Source: Clostridia bacterium (GTDB lineage Bacteria > Bacillota > Clostridia > Oscillospirales > Butyricicoccaceae). Taken from it: 64,000 bases of DNA. The notes below the pieces were generated by a model. The model saw only the letters and a list, made by a program, of their open reading frames with translations, was not told the DNA's origin and ran no database searches. Each line of letters begins with the position of its first letter. Within the stretch, counting starts at the first letter, position 1. The position numbers and the translations under genes were made by a program. The DNA lies in the NCBI GenBank assembly GCA_017408985.1, contig JAFQTO010000001.1, positions 62,001 to 126,000 of the forward strand, read 5' to 3'. Below, one piece after another: positions 46,222 to 54,267 of the stretch.

Positions 46222-46250
46222 TTGATTGCATTAGCCCTTTATGCTATCAT
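46222..46250 (+). promoter_or_regulatory. Promoter of the gene at 46278
   Basis: TTGATT (46222-46227), 17 bp, TATCAT (46245-46250). Confidence 0.55.
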
Positions 46251-46277
46251 ATCAAAAAACACCACGGGAGACAGATT

Positions 46278-46847
46278 ATGAGATTTGAGTTTGGAAAAGA
46301 TAACCGGTCAAGCAGCGATCTGATCACTGCTTATTCATACCGTTTTGACCCTGCCCTGCCGTTTGTACAGAGAGACGAGTGCATTGAAGCGCCCGAGTGC
46401 AAGGAATACCGTGACGGCTATGCAAGTATATCCCTGCTCCACATACAAAAATACGCCCCCAACATCACCATATCGGCAGAATGTGATTTTGAGGGTATTG
46501 CCGCGCCTCTTATTATGATAGCCCGTGAGCTTAAACCCGACGATTCCGGCATTGTGCGCTACGATGATTATTTTGAGGTAGTCATATACAAAAAAGGCAT
46601 CAATATATGGCGGCTGTGGCCCGGTGAAAACGGCAAGATAGTACACCGCAATCTCCTGCGGCTCGTCACTCCTCTTGAAACGGGCAAGAGATACACCCTG
46701 ACCGTTACCGTCACCGAAAACAGCATCAGCGCAGAGGCAAACGGGATAAAAGCCACCATCCCCGCCCCCGATATGTTCGACTCTTTCTATGCGGGAGTGA
46801 CCGTATGCGAGGGAATGTGCCGTTTCTATAATATGGAGATAAAATAA
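46278..46847 (+). CDS. Hypothetical protein, possibly concanavalin A-like (lectin/glucanase) fold
   Basis: 189 residues, no signal peptide, so cytoplasmic. The alternating beta-strand pattern (ITISAECDFEGIAAPLIMIAR, YFEVVIYKKGINIWRLWPGE, RYTLTVTVTENSISAEANG, FYAGVTVCEG) resembles the jelly-roll lectin/DUF1961-like proteins that sit near sugar-degradation genes. No catalytic motif is visible. It stands alone between terminators. Fold guess only; function unknown. Confidence 0.65.
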   Translation: MRFEFGKDNRSSSDLITAYSYRFDPALPFVQRDECIEAPECKEYRDGYASISLLHIQKYAPNITISAECDFEGIAAPLIMIARELKPDDSGIVRYDDYFEVVIYKKGINIWRLWPGENGKIVHRNLLRLVTPLETGKRYTLTVTVTENSISAEANGIKATIPAPDMFDSFYAGVTVCEGMCRFYNMEIK

Positions 46848-46885
46848 ACAAAAACCCCTGCTTGCATACGGCAAACGGGGTTATT

Positions 46886-47251
46886 TTATTCTTCGGTTTT
46901 GCTTGTGGAAGCGGATTTTTTGCACTTGCGGGAGCGGGCGGCTGACTTGATTTTATTATGCATACCTGCCAAGACAGCAAGAGTATCCGTGTCATCGGGA
47001 AACAGCTTTTTGAGTACCCAGATGGATATTGCCACGGTAATGATCTTTTCGGGTGAGATGGGCAGCCACAAAAAGGTAATATATCCCCCGCCTATCGCCT
47101 GCAGCACGGGTATATCCCAAAAAGTGCCCACGGCAAGCAGAATATACGCCCAGCCATTTGTTATCATCCAGGCTATTCCAAATGACAGCACAAATCTGGG
47201 GTTAAGCAAAAACCGTATAGCTTTTTTGATAAAAGTTTTAAGTTTTTGCAT
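46886..47251 (-). CDS. Small membrane protein of unknown function
   Basis: 121 residues with two to three hydrophobic segments (about 18-42, 50-66, 69-82) and a Lys/Ser/Arg-rich C-terminal tail (KSAARSRKCKKSASTSKTEE) that probably faces the cytoplasm. No family recognised. An extended -10 (TGGTATAAT, minus strand, ending at 47290) lies 39 bp upstream of the start. Confidence 0.65.
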   Translation of the reverse strand: MQKLKTFIKKAIRFLLNPRFVLSFGIAWMITNGWAYILLAVGTFWDIPVLQAIGGGYITFLWLPISPEKIITVAISIWVLKKLFPDDTDTLAVLAGMHNKIKSAARSRKCKKSASTSKTEE

Positions 47252-47453
47252 CTTGACCTCCGTAAAGAACGCTCACACTTTATATTGAAATTATACCACA
47301 TTTAAGGTTCGCTATTTGGCTTGACATCGTTTTTTAACTAAATCTTATCTGTAATATTCCTATATTTTTTATCTTTTACACTCTTTTATAATTTTACGGA
47401 TAGTGGTATAATTGGGGTAAAGAAACAGAAAAGACAAAAAAAGGATAAAAAAT

Positions 47454-48023
47454 ATGAAAAAGCTGCCCAAGTACCGTTTTACTGCAACTATCGGCGTAAG
47501 AAGCTTCAAAACTGCGTTTACATGCCTGCTGTGTGCAATTCTGTATATGATTATCGACCGCAATCCGACCTTTGCCTGCATTGGCGTTATATTCGGCATG
47601 GGCAGCGCGTTCGGTGACTCCAAATTAAACGGCGGCAACCGACTGATAGGCACTATCATCGGCGGATTTCTGGGAATGATACTGTTCAGACTGTATCTGT
47701 TCATCCATCCCGACGGACATAACTCGCTGTTTATGCTCCCCTTTTTGTTCGTGGGCGTGCTTCTGCTTATTCTTTGCAGTCAGATATTCTACTGGCCCGG
47801 TGCCGTTCAGCCCGGCGGCGTGGTGCTGTGCATCATACTTTACAACACGCCCGTTGACCAGTACGTTGAATACTCTCTCAACCGTATGCTTGACACGGGC
47901 ATCGGTGTTGCCATGGCACTTGTGGTAGCCGCCCTGCTGCCCAAAGACCGCGTACTCAGGATATTGACCAGAATGCATCTGCGCTCTGCCGACATCGGCG
48001 AGGATACGGATAGGTCTTGTTAA
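47454..48023 (+). CDS. Aromatic acid exporter/FUSC-like membrane protein
   Basis: 189 residues with four to five membrane segments, starting FTATIGVRSFKTAFTCLLCAILYMI and RNPTFACIGVIFGMGS, then GNRLIGTIIGGFLGMILFRLY and SLNRMLDTGIGVAMALVVAALL. This matches the N-terminal membrane half of the aromatic acid exporter (ArAE/DUF939) and FUSC families. The C-terminal soluble domain of full-length members is absent. Substrate is unknown. An extended -10 (TGGTATAAT at 47404-47412) precedes it. Confidence 0.78.
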   Translation: MKKLPKYRFTATIGVRSFKTAFTCLLCAILYMIIDRNPTFACIGVIFGMGSAFGDSKLNGGNRLIGTIIGGFLGMILFRLYLFIHPDGHNSLFMLPFLFVGVLLLILCSQIFYWPGAVQPGGVVLCIILYNTPVDQYVEYSLNRMLDTGIGVAMALVVAALLPKDRVLRILTRMHLRSADIGEDTDRSC

Positions 48024-48039
48024 AAATACCTGAATACTA

Positions 48040-48068
48040 TTGATTTTTTGCGTATTATCGTTTAGAAT
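48040..48068 (+). promoter_or_regulatory. Pyrophosphatase promoter
   Basis: TTGATT (48040-48045), 17 bp, TAGAAT (48063-48068). Confidence 0.65.
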
Positions 48069-48100
48069 ACACTTTACATATAAGAAAGGATGTGCATACT

Positions 48101-48634
48101 ATGAGCAACATCTGGCACGATATCAACCACAAGCGAATTACCCCCGAGGATTTTGTTGCAGTTGTTGAGATCTCCAAGGGCAGCAAGAAGAAATACGAGC
48201 TTGACAAAGAGACCGGTATGCTGATGCTGGACAGAGTTCTTTATACATCGACCCATTATCCCGCAAACTACGGATTCATCCCCCGTTCCTACGGCGATGA
48301 CAACGACCCGCTGGACGTTCTCGTTCTGTGTTCGGAGGCAATAGAGCCCTTTACCCTCGTCAGATGCTACCCTATCGGCTATATCTCTATGCTTGACGGC
48401 GGCAGAAACGACGAGAAGATAATCGCTATACCCTTTGCCGATCCCACCTATAATATATACAAGGATATTACCGAACTGCCCGAGCATATTTTTACCGAAA
48501 TGGCTCACTTCTTCACCGTTTACAAAGCTCTTGAAGGCAAGGAGGCCGTGGCAGGCGACGTAAACGGCAGAGAAGCCGCTATAAAGATCATCAGAGAAGC
48601 TCTCGACCGTTATATCGATACATTCTGCAGATAA
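48101..48634 (+). CDS. ppa: Inorganic pyrophosphatase, family I
   Basis: Hydrolyses PPi to drive biosynthesis. 177 residues, soluble. The family signature DDNDPLDVLVL (three metal-binding Asp) lies near residue 67; EISKGSKKKYELDKETGML and YPANYGFIP are further matches. Many Firmicutes use family II (PpaC); family I here is a small distinguishing trait. ATG 48101 follows AGAAAGGA. Confidence 0.95.
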   Translation: MSNIWHDINHKRITPEDFVAVVEISKGSKKKYELDKETGMLMLDRVLYTSTHYPANYGFIPRSYGDDNDPLDVLVLCSEAIEPFTLVRCYPIGYISMLDGGRNDEKIIAIPFADPTYNIYKDITELPEHIFTEMAHFFTVYKALEGKEAVAGDVNGREAAIKIIREALDRYIDTFCR

Positions 48635-48654
48635 TCTATCCACAAATTATAAAA

Positions 48655-48690
48655 GCCAAAGAACCGTTATGGGGTTCTTTGGCATTTTTG
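48655..48690. terminator. Terminator between ppa and the convergent C_GCAxxG gene
   Basis: 11-bp stem GCCAAAGAACC/GGTTCTTTGGC with 7-nt loop, then CATTTTTG. Confidence 0.85.
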
Positions 48691-48700
48691 ATATGTTCGG

Positions 48701-49150
48701 TTATTTTATCGGGTTTTGTGCGATATACTCATCGAGGATACGGGATGCAAGCATAACCATTCTTGCGCAGGGGCGAAGCTTGTAGTATTTTTCCTCCTCG
48801 GGTCTGAGGACTATGCCCTCTGCGGGGACTTTGAGTATCTCGCGACAGATGAAGCTCTGTGCTTCTGCCTTGAACTTCTCTGCCATAGACTGAATGATGC
48901 CGTATACTCTCTTCTTTTCTGCGTCATCTTTGGGGTCAGTATAGCCGTAAAGCTTACCGACAACCATAGTCAGACCGCCGAAAGCACCGCAAACCTCACG
49001 CAGACCGCCGATGCCGCCGCCGAATGCGGAGGAGCTTTTGGCTGCCTGCTCTTCGCTCTCTCCTGTCACGTCAGCAAAAGCCATATAGACTGCCTGAGCG
49101 CAGTTATAGCCCTGAATAAAGTATTCAGCCGCTTTGATAGAATGCTCCAT
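48701..49150 (-). CDS. C_GCAxxG_C_C family redox protein
   Basis: 149 residues. YNCAQAVYMAF near the N-terminus and REVCGAFGGLTMVVGKLYG mark the C_GCAxxG_C_C family; further Cys occur at FICREIL and LRPCARMV. Members are proposed to bind a metal or be redox-active; none is well characterised. It is last in the minus-strand sugar-acid operon (19 bp after the second Gfo/Idh gene) and may supply electrons or be a bystander. Confidence 0.85.
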   Translation of the reverse strand: MEHSIKAAEYFIQGYNCAQAVYMAFADVTGESEEQAAKSSSAFGGGIGGLREVCGAFGGLTMVVGKLYGYTDPKDDAEKKRVYGIIQSMAEKFKAEAQSFICREILKVPAEGIVLRPEEEKYYKLRPCARMVMLASRILDEYIAQNPIK

Positions 49151-49169
49151 ATTAAACTCTCCTTAAATC

Positions 49170-50339
49170 TTACCAACGGACGCTCCAACGCTCGTTGTAG
49201 GTCTTTGACATTGTTTCGTTTTTACATTCGTGCCGGCAGGAAGTCTCAATGCGCTTATTAAGCTCACGCTCAAAGGCATCGTGATCCAGCGGCAGTTCCA
49301 CCCAGCTGTCCGTCCATGAGGACAGATAGGCGGCATTGGAAATCGTCAGCTCGTTTACGCCCTCTTCGCCCTTTGCGATAAGGTCGCTGCCCGTCAGGAC
49401 AGCATCTGCAAACGCCTGCAGTACGCCTTTATGCGCCGTTTCGGGCTCTGTGGGAACATAATCCTCAAACTCGATATCGGGCTTGTACGAACCCTTTTCG
49501 GCGGTAAAGCAAAACTCACGTTCACGCTCGGCAAGCTTCCACCACTTGAGATGACCGTCCTCAATGACCAGCTTGCCGAGGTCGCCTGCTATCTCCAGTC
49601 GGTTTGTGCCCGGGCACTCGCCCGTGGAGGTGATAAAGGTCGCCGTTGCGCCGTTTGCGTACTCGGCGTAGATGGCGGCATCGTCCTCAACCTCAATATT
49701 ATGCCATTTGGCATTGTAGCAGAAGGCTCTCACACGCTTGGGCATACCGAATATCCATTGCATAATATCCAGATTATGTGGGGCCTGATTGAGCAGGACG
49801 CCTCCTCCCTCGCCGTCCCAGGTAGCACGCCAGCCGCCCGAGTTATAATAGCTCTGTGTTCTGTACCAATTGGTGATGATCCACACAAGACGCTTGGGCT
49901 CACCCAGCGCACCGCTGCGTACTATCTCACGGGCACGCCTGAAGATAGGATTGGTGCGCTGATTGAACATAATAGCGAACACCTTACCGCTCCTGCGGGC
50001 ACATTCTGCCATTTGCTCGGCATCACGGGCGCAGACGGCGGCAGGTTTTTCGGTAAGGACGTGAAGCCCTGCATTGAGTGCATCCTGCGCAACTATGGGG
50101 TGAAACTTATGGGGCGGAGAGACAATGAGCGCATCACATAATCCGCTTGCGATAAGCTCCTGATGGGTGGCAAAGACGGGAATATCCGGATATTCTCTCT
50201 TAAGTGCTGCCCGCTTATCAGGATCGGTATCACATAGAGCAGACAGCTTCATACCGTTTATCTGCCCGCTTGCGATGCAGTTGGTATGCGCGCCGCCCAT
50301 ATTGCCTATACCGACTATTCCTACTCTGATCCGTTCCAT
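49170..50339 (-). CDS. Gfo/Idh/MocA-family oxidoreductase (second copy)
   Basis: NAD(P)-dependent sugar dehydrogenase, 389 residues from ATG 50339. Rossmann motif GIVGIGNMGGAH, the catalytic Lys in LTEKPAA, and the His in LLNQAPHNLD are all present. It resembles the neighbour at 50341 closely (about 60% by eye over the central 150 residues; both share MFNQRTN, WIITNWYR and WRATW), so they arose by duplication. One base separates it from that gene. The substrate is unknown; the pair could act on the two faces of one keto-sugar step. Confidence 0.9.
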   Translation of the reverse strand: MERIRVGIVGIGNMGGAHTNCIASGQINGMKLSALCDTDPDKRAALKREYPDIPVFATHQELIASGLCDALIVSPPHKFHPIVAQDALNAGLHVLTEKPAAVCARDAEQMAECARRSGKVFAIMFNQRTNPIFRRAREIVRSGALGEPKRLVWIITNWYRTQSYYNSGGWRATWDGEGGGVLLNQAPHNLDIMQWIFGMPKRVRAFCYNAKWHNIEVEDDAAIYAEYANGATATFITSTGECPGTNRLEIAGDLGKLVIEDGHLKWWKLAEREREFCFTAEKGSYKPDIEFEDYVPTEPETAHKGVLQAFADAVLTGSDLIAKGEEGVNELTISNAAYLSSWTDSWVELPLDHDAFERELNKRIETSCRHECKNETMSKTYNERWSVRW

Positions 50340-50340
50340 A

Positions 50341-51528
50341 TTATTTTTTCTCAACGCCCGAATTGTAGCTGCCCGTGGTGTCAGCAACAAACTCCTCGAC
50401 AACCTTCTTGTTTTTGGAGGTAGCGACACGCTTCATCAGTTCGTTATAGTACAGCTCCTCGTCAAAAGGCAGTTCAACCGTCTTGCCCAGCCAGGCAGAA
50501 AGATGCATAGCATTGGACAGAGTCAGGCCGTTGATTCCCTCAACGCCCTCGGCAACAAGAGGTGTGCCGTGGAGTATTCTGGAAGCAAAAGCGTTGATAA
50601 CGCCAGTATGCTGGGTGTTGCTGCCGTCTGTTTCAACCTCGGTGACCACCGGCTCGGGGCAACCGTAGATATTGGTGATGTTGGGGTCCTTGCAGTATTC
50701 GCGCTCGCTGACACCGATATCCCATTTCATCAGTTTGCCGTCCTCTACCACCAGCTTGCCGCGCTCAAGGGTTATCTCAAAACGGTTTGTACCGGGAGCA
50801 TCGCCCGTCGTGGTGATGAACACGCCCGTTGCACCGTTGGGATACTCAACGTATGCGGTAACGTCATCCTCCACCTCTATATCGTGCCACTTGCCGAAAT
50901 GCATCTTGGCATCGACTTTGCAGGGCATACCGCATATCCACTGCCACAGATCGAGATTATGTGGGCACTGATTAAGCAGAACGCCGCCGCCCTCGCCGCT
51001 CCACGTGGCACGCCATGCGCCAGAGTCGTAATAGCGCTGAGGACGGTACCAGTTGGTGATGATCCAGTTGGTGCGCTTTATGGCACCCATCTCGCCGCTC
51101 TGTACTATTTCACGCATTTTTCTGTATACGTGATTGGTGCGCTGATTGAACATCATAGCAAACACCTTGTCGCTCTTTTGTGCCGCCTCGTTCATCTCGC
51201 GTACCTGCTTGGTATATACGCCCGCAGGCTTCTCGCACAGCACGTGCAGACCCTTGTCGAGCGCCATAATAACGTATTTGGGATGGTCATAGTGAGGGAT
51301 CGCAACAATAACAGCGTCAAGCAGACCGCTGTCCATCATCTGCTCACCGTCAGAAAAGAACTTGATGTCAAGGTTGGGGAAATTATCCTTGAGCCAACCC
51401 TCTCTTTCAGGTTTGACATCGGCTACGGCTACCAGATCGACTTCGGGGAACTTGCCCTCGGAGAATCTTCTGACATAACCGCTGCCCTGATTACCGATAC
51501 CGATTATACCAAGTCTGATCTTGTCCAT
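50341..51528 (-). CDS. Gfo/Idh/MocA-family oxidoreductase (first copy)
   Basis: 395-residue paralogue of the gene at 49170. GIIGIGNQGSGY (NAD site), HVLCEKPAGVY (catalytic Lys) and LLNQCPHNLDLWQW (catalytic His) are intact. It follows the TIM-barrel epimerase by 20 bp. Family members oxidise sugar hydroxyls, in some gut bacteria as the 3-keto-forming step of glycoside cleavage. Whether that applies here is inference from gene context. Confidence 0.9.
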   Translation of the reverse strand: MDKIRLGIIGIGNQGSGYVRRFSEGKFPEVDLVAVADVKPEREGWLKDNFPNLDIKFFSDGEQMMDSGLLDAVIVAIPHYDHPKYVIMALDKGLHVLCEKPAGVYTKQVREMNEAAQKSDKVFAMMFNQRTNHVYRKMREIVQSGEMGAIKRTNWIITNWYRPQRYYDSGAWRATWSGEGGGVLLNQCPHNLDLWQWICGMPCKVDAKMHFGKWHDIEVEDDVTAYVEYPNGATGVFITTTGDAPGTNRFEITLERGKLVVEDGKLMKWDIGVSEREYCKDPNITNIYGCPEPVVTEVETDGSNTQHTGVINAFASRILHGTPLVAEGVEGINGLTLSNAMHLSAWLGKTVELPFDEELYYNELMKRVATSKNKKVVEEFVADTTGSYNSGVEKK

Positions 51529-51548
51529 AATATAAAGCTCCTTACTGA

Positions 51549-52376
51549 TTATTTGATAAGCGCTCTTGCTGCCGAAACGGCTGCGGCAAAAGCCTCTTCC
51601 TTGCTCTTGTAGGTGTAGGCATCCATTCTGGTTGTCTTGCCCGTTTCCAACTGAGCAAATCCGTCAAATACGGTGAGATGAGGCTCTATGGTGATCTGAT
51701 CTCCGCCGTTTTTGATATATTCACCCAAAATATATGCAAGATTGCCCGCGCCTTTGCCCGCAGGTACTACCCTGCCGTCAGCCAGCGCATCCTTGATGTG
51801 CATATATGTAACATAGGGCGAAAGCAGTTTCCACGCCTCGAGGGTATCCTGACCGCTCTGAACGTAGTTGGCAGGGTCAAATATGACACCCATACGTGGC
51901 ACGCATTTGACTATCTCAAGACACTCGGGAGCCTTTTCACCGTAGATATCCTTTTCGTTCTCGTGACACAGAAGCACCCCGCTGCCCTCTGATGCATCGC
52001 AGAAGCGGTTAAGCTTGTCCATTACCTCATCCTTGTAAGCGCCGCCCTCACAGCCGTAAAAGCTGAACAGACGGTATCTGTCTGCACTAAAAATATGAGC
52101 AAGCTCCAGCATATGCTTAAACTCTTCAAAATGAGGCTCAAACGGGTCGGTAATCTTGATCTTACCCGTAGGAGAACCTATAGACCATACGTACAGACCG
52201 TTGTCGTCCATAGCTTTTTTGATCTCTTTGGCCTTGCTGACCGAGATCTTGGAGATATTTTCGCCGTCGACACCGCGTATCTCCATTCCGCTGACGCCGT
52301 TGGCTTTCATGGCTTTTATCTGTTCGGCGAGGGATTTGCCCGCCTCATCGGCAAATGCGTTGATAGTGACTTTCAT
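51549..52376 (-). CDS. Sugar phosphate isomerase/epimerase (xylose-isomerase-like TIM barrel)
   Basis: 275 residues. The AP-endonuclease-2-type TIM barrel is recognised from INAFADEAGKSLAEQIKAM, GVSGMEIRGVDGENI, LLCHENEKDIYG, MGVIFDPANYVQSG and MHIKDALADGRVVPAG; Glu, Asp and His in these positions normally bind a divalent metal. Proteins of this type isomerise keto-sugars or, with Gfo/Idh partners, cleave 3-keto-glycosides. ATG 52376 is preferred over the adjacent ATG at 52379 for spacing from GGAGGG. Confidence 0.88.
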   Translation of the reverse strand: MKVTINAFADEAGKSLAEQIKAMKANGVSGMEIRGVDGENISKISVSKAKEIKKAMDDNGLYVWSIGSPTGKIKITDPFEPHFEEFKHMLELAHIFSADRYRLFSFYGCEGGAYKDEVMDKLNRFCDASEGSGVLLCHENEKDIYGEKAPECLEIVKCVPRMGVIFDPANYVQSGQDTLEAWKLLSPYVTYMHIKDALADGRVVPAGKGAGNLAYILGEYIKNGGDQITIEPHLTVFDGFAQLETGKTTRMDAYTYKSKEEAFAAAVSAARALIK

Positions 52377-52389
52377 CATTATCCCTCCG

Positions 52390-53214
52390 TCATACTCCCG
52401 AATACGCCGAGAAACCGCCGTCAACGGGAATGGTCACGCCCGTTACGAATCCCGATGCTTTGCTGTCAGCCAGCCACAGCAGGGTACCGATAAGCTCCTC
52501 TGCCTCACCGAATCTGCCCATAGGGGTGGCTCTGAGTATCTTCTCGGTTCTGGGGGTCGGCTTGCCCTCGCTGTCAAAGAGCAGATCTTTGTTCTGCTTG
52601 GTGACGAAGAAGCCGGGGGCAATGGCGTTGACTCTGATTCCCTGCTTTGCAAAATGTACGGCAAGCCACTGGGTAAAGTTGCCTACGGCGGCCTTGGCGC
52701 CGCTGTATGCGGGTATCTTGGTCAGGGGCCTGAACGCGTTCATGGAGGATATATTGATAATGCTGCAGCCCGTCTCGCCTATCATATCTACTGCAAAGAC
52801 CTGGGTGGGCAGGAAGGTGCCCAGAATATTCAGATCGAAGCAGGCAGAAAAACCGCTTTGGTCAAGGTTGAAAAAAGTCTGGATATCGGTGGCGGTTTCA
52901 TCGCCCGGCTCAAACTCCTCGTGGGCGGTGGAGGCAAGCTTATTGTTGCCTCCCGCACCGTTGACCAGCAGTTTGCACTTGCCGAACTCGCGGTTGATAT
53001 CTTCTTTGACCTTTATAAGCGCGTTTTTGTCAAGAACGTCCACCTTGTAGGCTTTGGCAACGCCGCCCTCGCTGACTATCTCTTCAGCGACTTTTTGTGC
53101 GTTTTCGATACTGCGGTTAAGCAGTGCAACGGCATATCCCTGTTTTGCAAGGGCTTTGGAAAACATCGAGCACAAGACTCCGCCTGCACCGGTGACTACA
53201 GCAAGTTCTCTCAT
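52390..53214 (-). CDS. SDR-family fructuronate reductase (D-mannonate oxidoreductase type)
   Basis: 274-residue short-chain dehydrogenase. The cofactor loop reads VVTGAGGVLCSMFSKALA; the GGVLC form with Cys instead of the usual third Gly is typical of the SDR-type mannonate oxidoreductases of Firmicutes. Catalytic Ser (NISSMNAF) and Tyr-x3-Lys (YSGAKAA) are intact. It would reduce fructuronate to mannonate, the step after UxaC (encoded at 54268). No mannonate dehydratase (UxuA) lies in the window. First gene of the minus-strand operon. Confidence 0.85.
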   Translation of the reverse strand: MRELAVVTGAGGVLCSMFSKALAKQGYAVALLNRSIENAQKVAEEIVSEGGVAKAYKVDVLDKNALIKVKEDINREFGKCKLLVNGAGGNNKLASTAHEEFEPGDETATDIQTFFNLDQSGFSACFDLNILGTFLPTQVFAVDMIGETGCSIINISSMNAFRPLTKIPAYSGAKAAVGNFTQWLAVHFAKQGIRVNAIAPGFFVTKQNKDLLFDSEGKPTPRTEKILRATPMGRFGEAEELIGTLLWLADSKASGFVTGVTIPVDGGFSAYSGV

Positions 53215-53261
53215 AAAAAACACTACCTTTCACAGTCTATAAGTTTTATGAAGTTGATTCT

Positions 53262-53315
53262 AATATAACCCTTTTGTTTTGCTCCTTCAATTGCTTATAT
53301 GTACTTTCACATTGC
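53262..53315 (-). promoter_or_regulatory. SDR-operon promoter with AraC-type direct repeat
   Basis: Minus strand -35 TTGAAG (53290-53285), 17 bp, TATATT (53267-53262). GCAAT occurs at 53315-53311 and again at 53294-53290, 21 bp apart, the nearer copy overlapping the first -35 base. The uxaC promoter has the same arrangement. Confidence 0.6.
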
Positions 53316-53326
53316 AAAAATGATCC

Positions 53327-54148
53327 TTATCTTTTGCCGTCTGACTTGGGTGAAATACCGAAATGCGCCTTGTATGCTCTGTAGAAGTTGGAATAATCGT
53401 GAAAACCCGTCATCTCTGCGGCGGCTGAGGCTTTTACACCGTCTTTGATAAGCTGTTTTGCCGCAACGAGCCGCTTGAGGATAACATACTCCCATACGGT
53501 AGAGCCCGTTATCTCTTTGAAAAAACGGTTGATCTGCGACTTGTTGATAAAAAAGGTCTGACATATACTGTCCAAAGTCATATTACTGAACAGATTGTTG
53601 TTTATATACTCGATAATGGCTCTGATGCTGTTGCGGTCTTCTTCGGGCGCGATGTCGGTGGTGCTCTTGTATTTTTCGGTGAGCAGCGCAAGAACGGCTG
53701 TCAGATTGGCTTTGAGATTAAGGGTGTTGAGGACCTCATCGTCACCAAAGGGCTTTCTTTCTGCATTGAACATATAGGTCTTGAAATCCGCATCGGGTTC
53801 AAAGTAATTATTGACGCCCAGCGGCTTTTTCTTGAGGACCTCAAGCAGACGTGCCCCGGGATCGGCATCAGAAAAAAAATTGTCGGCAAAATGAATGACT
53901 ATACGCTCATAGGGCACAGATGACTTGACCTTGAGCACGTGGGCCTCTCCGTGCTTCATAAACATAATGCTGCCGGGCAAAAGCTTATACTCGGTACCCT
54001 CTACCATATAGGTAGCGTCTCCGCTGATAAAATAGAGTATCTCGTTTACGTTGTGAACGTGGATAACAAAGCTCCTGTTTTTGGGTTCTCTGTACATCTT
54101 GTGGTCGGCAGACACCACCGGTCTGATATAATCTTTAACCGCCTGCAT
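53327..54148 (-). CDS. AraC-family regulator of the sugar-acid locus
   Basis: 273 residues: N-terminal cupin sensor (HVHNVNEILYFISGDATYMVEG, KLLPGSIMFMKHGEAHVLK) and C-terminal double HTH (MTLDSICQTFFINKSQINRFFKE, AAEMTGFHDYSNFYRAYKAHFGISP). GAGGTGATATT precedes the ATG. Its own promoter (TTGCAA, 17 bp, TACAAT, minus strand 54199-54171) uses the inverted core of the direct repeat at 54192, so self-regulation is likely. Predicted to activate uxaC and the SDR operon in response to a uronic acid or glycoside. Confidence 0.9.
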   Translation of the reverse strand: MQAVKDYIRPVVSADHKMYREPKNRSFVIHVHNVNEILYFISGDATYMVEGTEYKLLPGSIMFMKHGEAHVLKVKSSVPYERIVIHFADNFFSDADPGARLLEVLKKKPLGVNNYFEPDADFKTYMFNAERKPFGDDEVLNTLNLKANLTAVLALLTEKYKSTTDIAPEEDRNSIRAIIEYINNNLFSNMTLDSICQTFFINKSQINRFFKEITGSTVWEYVILKRLVAAKQLIKDGVKASAAAEMTGFHDYSNFYRAYKAHFGISPKSDGKR

Positions 54149-54191
54149 AATATCACCTCATTACCACTTCATTGTAATATATTTTTTTAAT

Positions 54192-54249
54192 ATTTGCAAT
54201 AAAAAACACCTAAATTTGCAATTGACTTGCATATAATCTTTGCTATAAT
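54192..54249 (+). promoter_or_regulatory. uxaC promoter with AraC-type direct repeat
   Basis: ATTTGCAAT at 54192-54200 and 54214-54222, 22 bp apart, the second sharing its last base with the -35 box TTGACT (54222-54227); 16 bp later TATAAT (54244-54249). Confidence 0.65.
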
Positions 54250-54267
54250 TGAATTGGGTGATGTATT

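Noticed and set aside
46848..46885. Strong terminator between the genes ending at 46847 and 46886
   Set aside because: Only a short CCCC/GGGG stem with mismatches and a broken T tail; not convincing enough to list.
50167..51612. 481-codon open frame on the plus strand
   Set aside because: Antisense to the two Gfo/Idh genes, without family similarity or start signals.
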